64,000 nucleotides of DNA from Chitinimonas sp. BJB300. GTDB lineage: Bacteria; Pseudomonadota; Gammaproteobacteria; Burkholderiales; Chitinimonadaceae. The translations under genes were made by a program, and so were the position numbers. This document shows, piece after piece, positions 37,365 to 46,548 of this stretch (positions are counted from its first letter, which is position 1; the number at the start of each line of letters is the position of its first letter). The notes under the pieces were generated by a model, which saw only the letters and a program-made list of their open reading frames with translations, had not been told where the DNA came from and made no database searches. The stretch lies in assembly GCF_002735695.1 (NCBI RefSeq), contig NZ_PDZH01000001.1, forward strand, positions 1 to 64,000. Direction: 5' to 3'.

Positions 37365-38654
37365 TTAGTTGACCCTTCCTAATTTGTACCAAACGTTTTG
37401 CTTCTTCTGGATTTTTTGCAGCTCATCATATGGCGCGGAAGTAAAGTAAAGCTTTTCTGCCATATCGGGTGGATAGATACTCGGCAATTTCTTATGCATA
37501 TAACGGGTATATCTTGCACGCATAAAGAAAATTGGATTGGAACTACTCAATACGTCATAGTTGGCTCTCGCCATGTCCTGCATTGCATCGGCTTGGACTT
37601 TGCGCTGCTTGGTAAACTCAGGCAGTACTTTTTCCAAAGCATTCTTGTGGGTATCCAGCAGGCTTGCGAAGATATAAGCATCTTCCAACGCCATATTCAT
37701 ACCCTGGCCTAAAAATGGCGCGGTAGCATGAGCCGCATCCCCCAACAACAATGCATTGCTCTTGTAATGGAAAGTGCTGGACCGCACGTTGATCAGGTCA
37801 TTGCTAGGCTTTTCGATAAATTGTTCCAACATTTCCTGCCTGACAGAGGCCGACAAGCTGGGAAAATAACGGCTAAAAAAGTCTGCCATTACTTTTTTAT
37901 CCTGCGTCACCAAACTAAGCGGGCCTGTGAATGGCAGGCAAATTGCAAAGCTGATACTGCCATCTGGAATGGTGGCAGCCCGCCCTGCAAAAAGCCCTCC
38001 TGAGTCCATACCAAAAAAGTACAGCAGGTCTTTTCTGAACCCGAGCGCTTGGGCATCAGGTAGCACCAGTGTTTTATAACCGTGACGGAAAAATGTCTGC
38101 TGGAATTCAAAGCGGCGCATTGCACTTTGCATGCTTTGGCGGACCGCCGAATGTGCACCATCTGCGCCAATGATCAGATCACCCTGGATACGTCTGGTCT
38201 CCCCCTCTTTGTCCTGGACCAATATGGACTTATTCTCCAAATCAACATCCAGGCATTTATGCTCAAAGTAATAATTAACTTTGTTCAGATAGGCATGTTT
38301 GTTCAGCAGCCGCTGAAATGCAGCGCGATTAAGCGATAAGGGGTATAGATCTTCCAATGGTGTCAGTTCACGCACCCGGTATTTACCGCCCACCGAAAAA
38401 GCCATACCCACGATTTTCTCGCCGCACTCATCCAATTCCTGCCGTGGGATACCTGCATCCAATACAGCTTTGATACCTCTGACAGTCATACTTACACCAA
38501 TAGCGCGAGAACTGACCAAATCTACATAAGAGGAAAGGTCTTGTAATGGATCGCCTCTTTTTTCAATGACATGAACTTCATATCCTCGTCTTGCGAGATA
38601 GATGGCGGTCAAACTGCCCGCCAGTCCGCCCCCGATAATGATGGTCTTATGCAT
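37365..38654 (-). CDS. vioC: Violacein monooxygenase VioC (FAD-dependent)
   Basis: Flavoprotein of 429 residues, the same length as in Chromobacterium, that hydroxylates the other indole to form the oxindole of violacein. The FAD site reads IIGGGLAGSLTAIYLARRGY; GADGAHSAVRQSM and ALLLGDAAHATAPFLGQGMN are the two further motifs of kynurenine-monooxygenase-like enzymes. It begins 2 bp after vioB and runs straight into vioD, so the whole set is translated from one message. Confidence 0.96.
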   Translation of the reverse strand: MHKTIIIGGGLAGSLTAIYLARRGYEVHVIEKRGDPLQDLSSYVDLVSSRAIGVSMTVRGIKAVLDAGIPRQELDECGEKIVGMAFSVGGKYRVRELTPLEDLYPLSLNRAAFQRLLNKHAYLNKVNYYFEHKCLDVDLENKSILVQDKEGETRRIQGDLIIGADGAHSAVRQSMQSAMRRFEFQQTFFRHGYKTLVLPDAQALGFRKDLLYFFGMDSGGLFAGRAATIPDGSISFAICLPFTGPLSLVTQDKKVMADFFSRYFPSLSASVRQEMLEQFIEKPSNDLINVRSSTFHYKSNALLLGDAAHATAPFLGQGMNMALEDAYIFASLLDTHKNALEKVLPEFTKQRKVQADAMQDMARANYDVLSSSNPIFFMRARYTRYMHKKLPSIYPPDMAEKLYFTSAPYDELQKIQKKQNVWYKLGRVN

Positions 38655-38656
38655 TT

Positions 38657-41600
38657 TCAGGCCTCTTTCGTTATTTTTCCCTGAGCTAAATCCGTCAGGT
38701 GCTGATAATAAAATTCCAGCATTTCCAGCTGCGCTTTCCCTACCAAACCCGTTTCCAGGTTGATTGCATAGTCAGCCAATGCCCGACATTTCTTGGCCAG
38801 CATCTGACAACCCAAACTGTAATCTGCAATTACTTTAGGGCTGATAGGCTCTGGTATAGGTGGCGCCGCATTTCGGCCCGGTATGCCTGAAGGCATATTC
38901 ATCAGGGTCGCAGAGAGCGGGCGCAATAACCCGGTCATAACATCGATGGCGCTGTTCATTAATCGGGAACGCCGCAAACTACCCAATGGGGATTGTGCGA
39001 AGTGCTGAGCCATCATGAGAAACATCAACTCATAACAGCCCTGATACAGTTTCATCAAAGCTCGGGCTTTGGCATCCACCACCTTGATGCAACCTTCGCG
39101 CTCTTCCAGCACCGGGTTTTTTAATACGTGCAAAGCCGGCTCAAACGGAATTTTCTGCGCGGTCAGGGCAGCCGACATATTACGTAGACGCTGAAAGTGG
39201 GAGCTTTCAAAATGTGGCGCATCAACTGCACCACCCTCCCCTTGCTCCACAACGAAATCAATCCCAAATAAGGCACTCTTCGTGTCATACACTTCGAGCT
39301 GATAACCAGGAAAAGCCCGATTGGTCAGCTCATTGAGAAACAGGTGATGTTCGCCACTACGTTTACCTTCTACGCCATCAAATAAATTGGGCAGGCTACA
39401 AAATGCTTGTCGAATTGATGCGTAGAAATCTGCAATTGATTTACCTGGCGAAGAAATAAAATTCGGCCATTCAAACCGGACAAACCGAGCCAATACATGC
39501 TCAGAAAATGGCTCAAAGGAAAATTCGGTATCCAAGCCAAATATCGTTTGTGCCTGCTGGCCTATGACAGGGCTACCGGCATAAAAGGGTTCCCCCAATG
39601 CCATGAGCAAATTATTCACCACCAAATAGTGAATCATTTCCTCATGCGCTATTTCCAATAGGGTGCCGCGAAAACCACTATTACGACGCCTGTCACTCGC
39701 GCCACAAGCCAGCGCCAGTTGTGCTCGGTTCCAACGCCCTTGTTGGACCAACTGCTCGCCCTGCGCATAGTTGGGAATCGAGTTGGCGGCATAAATGTAC
39801 TGCAGCATGATCGAGAGTTCTAAATCGACTGCCTTCTTCAGTTCATCGATCAGCTGCACTTTACTGGTGATGACCGTTTGTTCGGCATGTAAAGCGTCGC
39901 TCGCTTTAACCGATGCCTCTACATTGGCCAAATACTTCAGAAACAACTTTGACTTGGGTAACGAGAGCTCCCGTGTGCTAGGCATGTAATAACTTTTGTC
40001 CCGGTTTTCCGGGTCACACATTTGCCACATCAGCCGGGCATAGGTTTCACACTTGCAGCTGTCCGCTAAGCTGAACACCTTGTCTGCCATGAATGGGTAG
40101 ACCAGCTCGTAATAACCCATGACATGCTTGTACAAAAAGGCGTAATCAACTTCCGCTGCGGGTACCTCATCCAGATGCCAGTCATCGGGCAAGACGCGAA
40201 CGCCGATGTCTTGCTCGCTGCCTGCCTCCCCCAGCAGTACACGGGTAGCGCCCGATAGCCTGCCATTCAACGTCAGTTCCGCATGACCGAGGGTTTGCGT
40301 CGAGTACTCGACTTGCGTCTCGATCAACTCGGGGTTTTGTACCCTGATATCCAGTGCAGGATGCTGCGCCGGCTCACCCCGGTAATAGCTTCGAATACTG
40401 ATTGTTTTTGGATACGTCTTGTCTTTCAGTTTATCGGGTGCTTCTAAGGAAATATTATTGCTATCGGACTGCACCAACCAATCCGTTTCCGTCCAGCGGG
40501 CCTTGTCACTCACTAAAATCAGTGAGTCATCGGGCCTATTAAGCAATGGCACATCCAATACGCCATTGTTGTGCCAAAAATCGAGATACTGCTGTTCTGG
40601 AATATGCGCAATCAATGCACCCGATTGGCTCTTTAGCGTGAGATTACCTAGTGGAAACTTGGCGCCCAAGCGATGGGTCGGATGGTTATCCGCTACCGCA
40701 GATGCTTCTCTGGTCGTAAATGGAATGCTGATGGGCATATTAAGTGAAAGCCAATCCGCATGCACTTTCACCATGATTGGGCCAAGGTCGGTATTTTGCG
40801 GCAATAGCAACCGCCCCGAGGGATAAGTCGCCAGTTCGTTTTTATACCAAAGACCTATTGTCCCCACCAGATCGTAAAACACCGGGGAATCGGGCTTGGA
40901 CGGTGTTGACATATTAATCAGCGAGTACTGGACGGTAAGGCCCAATACATTTCCATCCTCAAGCGCTTGCTGCAAATACCTCAAACTGGCCGGTAGCACA
41001 CCTTGGCTATTAAATAGAAGATAAGGATCTTCCTTCGGTACCGAAAACTGGAATAACCGCGTCCGAGAAAACTCATCATCAAGAAAATGGGCACTACGCT
41101 CGGCAATATGGTGAGCGCCGACCCAGCGTGCTGAATGCGTCTGGTTTATATCCGCCGTAAACATAAGCGGCGAGCTCGGTGTGGCATCCTTATCGCTCAG
41201 CGTAAATTGGCCCGCATAAATAGTGGCGGTGTCAACCTGGGTTGGGTCATTATCAACCCACCGGGCTCGATTAAAGGTAGTCCTTAAGTAATCGTTATAA
41301 TGCCCCCATAATGCCAATTTGGTTCCGACCAGTTCATCCTCTTTATTAATTGGACCCACTGCAAGTTGAACACCCGTGATTCTGACATTCTCCCAGGAAA
41401 AATGATTGTTACCGCAAGCATTGTGGCCCGTTGCCTGGCTAAATATTCCATCAGGGTCCGGCTTACCTTCGGCATTAAACCTCGGGCCCAACTGCTTCAG
41501 ATGCGCATGAAAATCTGTCGGTGGCATTGCCAAGTCAAATGGCTTGCCATTCATATACACAGTGTTTGTGGCTATATCTATATTTTTGTGTATGCTTCTA

Positions 41601-41668
41601 TTCGCAGTTGGCACATTGGCTCGGGCGAATCCCCTGAAATGAAAACGAGGAAAATCCAGAATGCTCAT
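38657..41668 (-). CDS. vioB: Violacein pathway heme protein VioB (IPA-imine dimer synthase)
   Basis: Protein of 1003 residues, close to the usual 998, that couples two molecules of the VioA product. The N-terminal half opens LDFPRFHFRGFARANVPTAN, the mark of VioB/RebD/StaD proteins. The C-terminal half holds a ferritin-like domain (MLQYIYAANSIPNYAQGE and LLEIAHEEMIHYLVVNNLL), as in other family members. Heme coordination cannot be placed from sequence alone. It starts 48 bp after vioA. Confidence 0.96.
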   Translation of the reverse strand: MSILDFPRFHFRGFARANVPTANRSIHKNIDIATNTVYMNGKPFDLAMPPTDFHAHLKQLGPRFNAEGKPDPDGIFSQATGHNACGNNHFSWENVRITGVQLAVGPINKEDELVGTKLALWGHYNDYLRTTFNRARWVDNDPTQVDTATIYAGQFTLSDKDATPSSPLMFTADINQTHSARWVGAHHIAERSAHFLDDEFSRTRLFQFSVPKEDPYLLFNSQGVLPASLRYLQQALEDGNVLGLTVQYSLINMSTPSKPDSPVFYDLVGTIGLWYKNELATYPSGRLLLPQNTDLGPIMVKVHADWLSLNMPISIPFTTREASAVADNHPTHRLGAKFPLGNLTLKSQSGALIAHIPEQQYLDFWHNNGVLDVPLLNRPDDSLILVSDKARWTETDWLVQSDSNNISLEAPDKLKDKTYPKTISIRSYYRGEPAQHPALDIRVQNPELIETQVEYSTQTLGHAELTLNGRLSGATRVLLGEAGSEQDIGVRVLPDDWHLDEVPAAEVDYAFLYKHVMGYYELVYPFMADKVFSLADSCKCETYARLMWQMCDPENRDKSYYMPSTRELSLPKSKLFLKYLANVEASVKASDALHAEQTVITSKVQLIDELKKAVDLELSIMLQYIYAANSIPNYAQGEQLVQQGRWNRAQLALACGASDRRRNSGFRGTLLEIAHEEMIHYLVVNNLLMALGEPFYAGSPVIGQQAQTIFGLDTEFSFEPFSEHVLARFVRFEWPNFISSPGKSIADFYASIRQAFCSLPNLFDGVEGKRSGEHHLFLNELTNRAFPGYQLEVYDTKSALFGIDFVVEQGEGGAVDAPHFESSHFQRLRNMSAALTAQKIPFEPALHVLKNPVLEEREGCIKVVDAKARALMKLYQGCYELMFLMMAQHFAQSPLGSLRRSRLMNSAIDVMTGLLRPLSATLMNMPSGIPGRNAAPPIPEPISPKVIADYSLGCQMLAKKCRALADYAINLETGLVGKAQLEMLEFYYQHLTDLAQGKITKEA

Positions 41669-41716
41669 ATTTATCCCTAGGCAATTACCATCACTGCTTG
41701 CTACAGGTTTTATTTT

Positions 41717-42973
41717 TTATTTGGATAAACGCTCGATCAAGATACCAGCTGACTTTTTAGCGCTGAGTATCCCCCCTTCCATCCAACCACAGTGCGAAGT
41801 ATAGGCATCTGAACAAGCAATAACCCCATTGTCCTTATGGAGCAAGGCAAATGGGTGGTCGATAGTTGTGTCTACACAAAATTCAACGCCATGAGGCCAA
41901 TATTTATAGTGGTGCTCTTTAGGCATGGGTACGCTGAAGTCCGCCATATCCAGCGCTTCGCTCAGATGAAAGTGAACTTCTTTCAAATAAGCCTCTTCCC
42001 CATTTCTCAGGCTATCATGCCAATAACTGGCGTTCTCACTATCGGTATAGAAAAAGATATACTTGCTACCCTTGAAATATATCTTCCTTAGTGGATTATC
42101 CGTAATAATTACCTTATCTTCCAACTGCTGCGCTTGCCACCACGGGGCATCGTAAAGTAGAAACCCTTTGAATAAGGGGAGTGAGCTATATTGGTATTGG
42201 CTCCAATCCTCTGGGAAATTAAGTCCTAACTTAGGCATTGCCGAGGGTGGAATAGCCAGAATGACATGGCGTGCAATGTAAGTCAGCGTTTCGTTTGCAC
42301 TATTAGTAAATGAGAGATGATATTCATCTTCTTTTTTCTGCAAAGAAACCAAATTGTGATCAAAGTTAAACTTGACGCCCTTGGCCTGGGCTTGGACTTT
42401 CATTTGTGCCATTAACTGGACAAACCCACCAGATGCATAAAACCACTGATTGGTTTTATTTTTTGAAAAACTTTGTGTTTCTGGATGTTTTTCAATAATG
42501 TCATATGCCATCTCTGCCGATATATTTGGCATGAACAAAGCATCGTAACCCATCGACTTGATTATTTTCCTAGCCTCAACCTCGCCAAGATAACTGCTGA
42601 TAAAATTCAAAAAAGAGTCATTACCATGTTCTTTCAGCATTGGTACAAGGCTTAATATGGTATTTCTGAGTTTTTCTTGCGTACTGTTTTTCAATGCCAC
42701 TTCTGTAAACGGATAGATGTCATTTTTTTGATCATAGTCCTGCATGGCCTGTTGGAAATTTGGATGTAACTGTGGCGAATAACGACCTGCACCTAACTCA
42801 ATACTCTCTATTGCATCAAGATATTTTGAATCAACTCTACCGCCTATGCCGGCGTTCATATCAAATATCTGAATATTTAATCCATTACAAGCAGGTGATT
42901 CAAGGAGTTGGGTAACGCAACTTATTCCACTTATACCGGCGCCAACAATACATATATCAACATAATGCACCAT
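41717..42973 (-). CDS. vioA: L-tryptophan oxidase VioA
   Basis: Flavin amine oxidase of 418 residues that oxidises L-tryptophan to the imine of indole-3-pyruvate, the first step. The FAD motif is CIVGAGISGISCV and the second GAGRYSP. Residues that hold substrate in the Chromobacterium enzyme are kept, allowing for a one-residue offset: Arg64, His162, Lys268 (PLFKGFLLY) and Tyr308 (FFYTD). It is first in the operon; sequence is AT-rich compared with flanking genes, which hints at horizontal gain. No luxI/luxR-type gene is in the window. Confidence 0.96.
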   Translation of the reverse strand: MVHYVDICIVGAGISGISCVTQLLESPACNGLNIQIFDMNAGIGGRVDSKYLDAIESIELGAGRYSPQLHPNFQQAMQDYDQKNDIYPFTEVALKNSTQEKLRNTILSLVPMLKEHGNDSFLNFISSYLGEVEARKIIKSMGYDALFMPNISAEMAYDIIEKHPETQSFSKNKTNQWFYASGGFVQLMAQMKVQAQAKGVKFNFDHNLVSLQKKEDEYHLSFTNSANETLTYIARHVILAIPPSAMPKLGLNFPEDWSQYQYSSLPLFKGFLLYDAPWWQAQQLEDKVIITDNPLRKIYFKGSKYIFFYTDSENASYWHDSLRNGEEAYLKEVHFHLSEALDMADFSVPMPKEHHYKYWPHGVEFCVDTTIDHPFALLHKDNGVIACSDAYTSHCGWMEGGILSAKKSAGILIERLSK

Positions 42974-43531
42974 CTAGAATCCCCCTCTAAAAACTGCTCA
43001 ACTTTGGCTATGTTGATTAGTCAGCCATAGCGGATTACTACGCTCTTGACGCAGCCGACCGTACGATGCCGTCATTTTCGGCAAGACCGACGTGTTTCCC
43101 AATTTTTACCTCATTTGAGAACACATTTGTATGGGAAGGTCTGTTTTTAACCATTTATTAATAAGTTATACGTCATTTCAGCAACAGTTTTGTTGGCGCA
43201 TGATGGGAAAATGCGCCTAGTATTAGTTTTATATAAAACAGTATTTAAAAATAAATATATCTAGGGATATGGTGTTAAATAGGGGCTAGGTTTTGTTTTA
43301 TTCGTTGATAACAAAAAGATTACGAACAATCTATTAGCCAACTAACGTGTACTGATTTCACGGAAAGAACGTTTCTACTTAGCCACGATTGTTGCTTGGT
43401 ATCGAACAGTTGGGCGCGTGTAGTCAAATGCCAACAAGTTGCTGTAATGGCACCGGGAGTAATTTTTTCTCAGCCGGCCACCATGGACTGTCAGCCGATT
43501 ACAATACCGCTTTATCCAGCCCTACTCGATC
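42974..43531. other. AT-rich region upstream of vioA
   Basis: 558 bp without a gene, expected to hold the vio promoter on the minus strand. An inverted repeat GGCGCAT / ATGCGCC with a nine-base loop (43195-43217) and the AT palindrome TTTTATATAAAA (near 43228) are the clearest structures. No lux-box-like palindrome was recognised. Confidence 0.4.
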
Positions 43532-43732
43532 ATGAGCCGCCCTGATTCCCCCTGCGTTGCCCTTTGTTCTACCGCCCTTGGCGACGAAATCTGCATGGGT
43601 TGCGGCCGCACATTCTTCGAAGTCGCCAACTGGGTTTGCCTAAGCGACACCGAAAAAGAAACAGTATGGAAGCGGCTTGAATCCCACTGGGCAGACCAAG
43701 GCCTGCCCGCGCCATGGCAAGCCATCAGTTAG
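43532..43732 (+). CDS. DUF1289 family protein
   Basis: Small protein of 66 residues with the DUF1289 pattern: SPCVALCSTALGDEICMGCGRTFFEV and a WVCLSDTEKETVWKRLE helix. The four Cys may bind a metal or cluster. Function unknown; these genes are common in betaproteobacteria. Its stop codon TAG is formed from the last gene base plus the AG of the IS remnant at 43731, so the natural C-terminus may have been slightly different, though the length is normal for the family. Confidence 0.8.
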   Translation: MSRPDSPCVALCSTALGDEICMGCGRTFFEVANWVCLSDTEKETVWKRLESHWADQGLPAPWQAIS

Positions 43733-43769
43733 AGCGTGTTTAAATGTCTCAAACCGTTCCCATGTATTG
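43731..43769. mobile_element. 39-bp remnant of the IS5-family element end
   Basis: It matches the reverse complement of the right end of the element at 25162-26033 (AGAGCGTGTTT, then TGTCTCAAACCGTTCCCATG against AGTCTCAAACCGTTCCCATG) with a few changes near position 12-16. It lies between the DUF1289 gene and a broken porin gene; the rest of the IS is missing. Confidence 0.75.
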
Positions 43770-44780
43770 ATACCAGTCAGGTTACTGACCACGTCTTTGA
43801 GTACCGCCAACTCCGGCGAAGGAGTAGGTAACGCGTCAGCCTCTGTGTTTCGAGGGTCCCATACCGTGGCATAAGTGAAATAAAGCATAACCGTACCGAA
43901 ACGGTAACCAAACGTGGCATACCACGCATTGGTATCGCCGATAAAACTGTCTACTCTGCGCTGGGTGTATTCGGTCTTGACCAGCCATTCATCTTCGTCA
44001 TAGGTCACATACCCACCCCGGAGAATGTGGCTCGCTTGGCGCGGGTTTCAAGCGCGTCTGCTGCACGTGCCCAACTATCCAGCCCAGCTGTTTGGCCGAT
44101 GTTATGCATCGCCTTAAATAGGATATTCAGCGCTGGACTTTCGGCATCCAGCTTCATGTGCAGGTAACCCGCCCGGAACAACCAAGCACCCTGCTCATAG
44201 GTTGAATTGAGACCGTACATCCTGGTGATATCCACATCCAGATTCGGCCGCAACTTAGAAGAGGAAGTACCGACATAGGGCTGCAGCCGCAGGGTATGGC
44301 CGCTGAACCGATGGCTCCAACTGGCGTCGATACCATCAAAAATGGATGAAACACCTTGGGAATAAACATCCACCGGTGGCCGGACCCAGGGCGAGGCATA
44401 GCCTACATTGCGAGAGTCGGAAATCAGAAACATCGGTATTCCTATCCGCCCACCGCGAAATGACCAGGCTTGATTAAAACGATATTTGACATTGGCCCAC
44501 TTGAACTCGGGCTTGAAATTGCCATCGCGATTCTTTTGCGCCAGGGCCTGCATTGTCAGGCTGAATGCATCGTCAAGGGGGTAGTCCAGTTGCAGCGCCA
44601 AGCGTGAGTCCACACTGAAATCAAAATCCTTCTTCGCACCATTATTCTGGCGTAGGTCACGGACAAATTGCGCTGCATCGGTATTGATCCGGAAAGCGCC
44701 CAACGTACCAAGGCCGGACAAGGTCAGGTCATTCCCATCGGCCCAAGCCAAACCTGGAAATGCCGCTAACGCAGCAATTA
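43770..44780 (-). pseudogene. Truncated and frameshifted outer-membrane porin-like gene
   Basis: The minus strand encodes a beta-barrel-like protein in two frames. Upstream part: signal-peptide end VIAALAAFPGLAWADG, then GNDLTLSGLGTLGAFRINTD and LRLQPYVGTSSSKLRPN. A one-base shift at about 44005-44008 (GVG|M-stop versus YVTYDEDEW) leads into TEYTQRRVDSFIGDTNAWYATF and GYRFGTVMLYFTYATVWD. The start codon and first residues are missing (a stop precedes VIAAL), and the C-terminus is cut by the IS remnant. It is a dead gene; the exact porin family is not recognised. Confidence 0.75.
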
Positions 44781-45094
44781 CCTATGGTTTTCCATCTCAT
44801 CATCCATGATCCTGGCTTGTTGAACGGTCCAATGCTTGGCAACTATCGGCTGCAAGGAGTAGCGCTTCCACCTTCTGGCCATTTTCCGGCACATCTGCAA
44901 GCACTCTAGACAGGCAACCCATATCCGCAAAGGCAATTGCGGCACAGCCTTGGCGGAAGCACCAAAAAACCGCAAATGTACGCCAGTGCGGCTTTTCCAA
45001 CGCCGACACGCGGCGCTATTGCATTGAATTACATTGGTTTTGAACCGCTGCCGTCACAACGTACCCAAGTTGTGAATCTGAACCTTTTCCACCG
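44781..45094. other. Intergenic region between the dead porin and rpoH
   Basis: About 310 bp. A minus-strand frame at 44800-45009 (69 codons, MSALEKPHWRTFAVFWCF) has no recognised family and no clear ribosome-binding site; I leave it uncalled. The rpoH promoter should lie at its right end. Confidence 0.35.
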
Positions 45095-45121
45095 CTAGCA
45101 CTCTCACAGGACGAGTGCTAA
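45095..45121 (+). promoter_or_regulatory. CIRCE operator (HrcA site) upstream of rpoH
   Basis: CTAGCACTC-N9-GAGTGCTAA matches the CIRCE consensus TTAGCACTC-N9-GAGTGCTAA at 17 of 18 positions. The site starts 77 bp before the rpoH ATG. HrcA, the repressor that uses this site, is not encoded in the window. Confidence 0.9.
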
Positions 45122-45171
45122 TATCGTCGTGCCCTTTTCAGATAAATTGGGCGCACAGGAGAAATACTATT

Positions 45172-46014
45172 ATGTCAGCTACGTTTACCCTGCCGGTTTT
45201 GGCTTCCGGCGACAGCCTGGATCGCTACCTGCAGCAGATTGCTGCCATTCCCCTGCTCAGCCAGGAAGAGGAGACTGAGCTCGCTACACGCCTGCAATCC
45301 CAGAATGATCTGGAAGCAGCCGGTAGATTGGTCATGTCTCACCTGCGTGTGGTGGCATCCATTGCCCGTGGTTACTCCGGCTATGGCCTGCCACAGGCTG
45401 ACCTGATCCAAGAAGGCAATATCGGCCTGATGAAGGCGGTGAAACGCTTCGAGCCAACACGTGGTGTACGCCTGTTTTCTTTCGCTGTGCACTGGATTCG
45501 TGCCGAAATCCACGAATACATCCTGCGTAACTGGCGACTGGTTCGCATTGCCACCACCAAAGCCCAACGTAAGTTGTTCTTCAACCTACGCAGCATGAAG
45601 TCGGGTCTGAATGCCTTGACCCACAAGGAAGCACAGCAGATCGCCGATGATCTGGGTGTAAAGCCGGAAGAAGTACTGGAAATGGAAACCCGCATGACTG
45701 GCCACGATGTGGCGCTGGTAGCGGAAGACAGCGACGAAGACAGCTATGCGCCCATCGACTGGCTGGCCGACCACGAGAGTGAGCCTGCCGCCGTACTGGA
45801 ACGCAGAGCAACAGATCGCCTGCATGGTGAAGGGATCAACTCAGCGCTAGAAGCGCTGGATCCACGCAGCCGGCGTATTGTGGAAGCACGTTGGTTGGGT
45901 GATGATAGTGGCGCTACTTTGCATGAGTTGGCTGACGAATTCGGCGTATCGGCAGAACGGATCCGCCAAATTGAAGTCAAAGCGCTACAGAAGATGAAGG
46001 TCTCGCTTAGCTAA
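45172..46014 (+). CDS. rpoH: RNA polymerase sigma-32 factor
   Basis: Heat-shock sigma factor of 280 residues. Region 2 is seen in LVMSHLRVVASIARGYSGYG, then DLIQEGNIGLMKAVKRFEP and FSFAVHWIRAEIHEYILRNW. The RpoH box QRKLFFNLRSMK, found only in sigma-32, is present. Region 4 ends DEFGVSAERIRQIEVKALQKMK. The ATG at 45172 is preferred to the upstream start at 45115. It lies behind a CIRCE operator, so transcription appears to be under HrcA as well. Confidence 0.97.
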   Translation: MSATFTLPVLASGDSLDRYLQQIAAIPLLSQEEETELATRLQSQNDLEAAGRLVMSHLRVVASIARGYSGYGLPQADLIQEGNIGLMKAVKRFEPTRGVRLFSFAVHWIRAEIHEYILRNWRLVRIATTKAQRKLFFNLRSMKSGLNALTHKEAQQIADDLGVKPEEVLEMETRMTGHDVALVAEDSDEDSYAPIDWLADHESEPAAVLERRATDRLHGEGINSALEALDPRSRRIVEARWLGDDSGATLHELADEFGVSAERIRQIEVKALQKMKVSLS

Positions 46015-46019
46015 GCGCC

Positions 46020-46334
46020 ATGCCGACATCGCCGTTGCATGCCTGCTTCATGGCGGTTATTCAGTGTATCCCCACCGGGCAAGTGATGAGTTATGGCGCA
46101 GTTGCCAGAATGGCGGGTATGCTCCGCCATTCCCGGCACGTAGGTGTCGCCCTTAGAAATCTAGCTGAGGGTGTCGATGTGCCCTGGTGGCGAGTGGTTA
46201 ACAGCGCAGGCCAGATCAGCCCTCGTGGGCTGGACGGCCATGATGATTTACAGCGCGTGTTATTGGAAGCCGAGGGCGTTCGGTTTGACGAAAACGGACG
46301 AATCAACATGAAACACTTTGGCTGGTACCCATAG
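46020..46334 (+). CDS. Alkyltransferase-like protein (ATL, MGMT-related)
   Basis: Protein of 104 residues similar to the DNA-binding domain of O6-methylguanine-DNA methyltransferase: IPTGQVMSYGAVARMAG and HSRHVGVALRNLAEGVDVPWWRVVNSAGQI (in pieces). The active Cys in the PCHR motif is replaced by Trp (PWWRV), the mark of ATL proteins, which bind O6-alkylguanine and hand it to nucleotide excision repair without removing the alkyl group. It starts 5 bp after the rpoH stop, so the two may be cotranscribed. Confidence 0.9.
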   Translation: MPTSPLHACFMAVIQCIPTGQVMSYGAVARMAGMLRHSRHVGVALRNLAEGVDVPWWRVVNSAGQISPRGLDGHDDLQRVLLEAEGVRFDENGRINMKHFGWYP

Positions 46335-46548
46335 GTTTCTGTATTGTTTTAGGTACCAGTCTACCGCACGTTTTCAGCATTCGACAGACGTGATGCCAAT
46401 ACCACTAGAAAGCGCCACCACAGCGCATCCTGACTGACATTGGTTGTCATCATCTCGGACAAACGGGCGAGCAAACTTAGCGCAATGGGACTAGAGTAAA
46501 GGCCTCTATATCAACCACTAATTAGATCCCTACGGAAAAGGAGACTGG

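Noticed and set aside
44800-45009. Minus-strand 69-codon frame beside the dead porin
   Set aside because: No recognised family, no Shine-Dalgarno, and it lies among decayed sequence.
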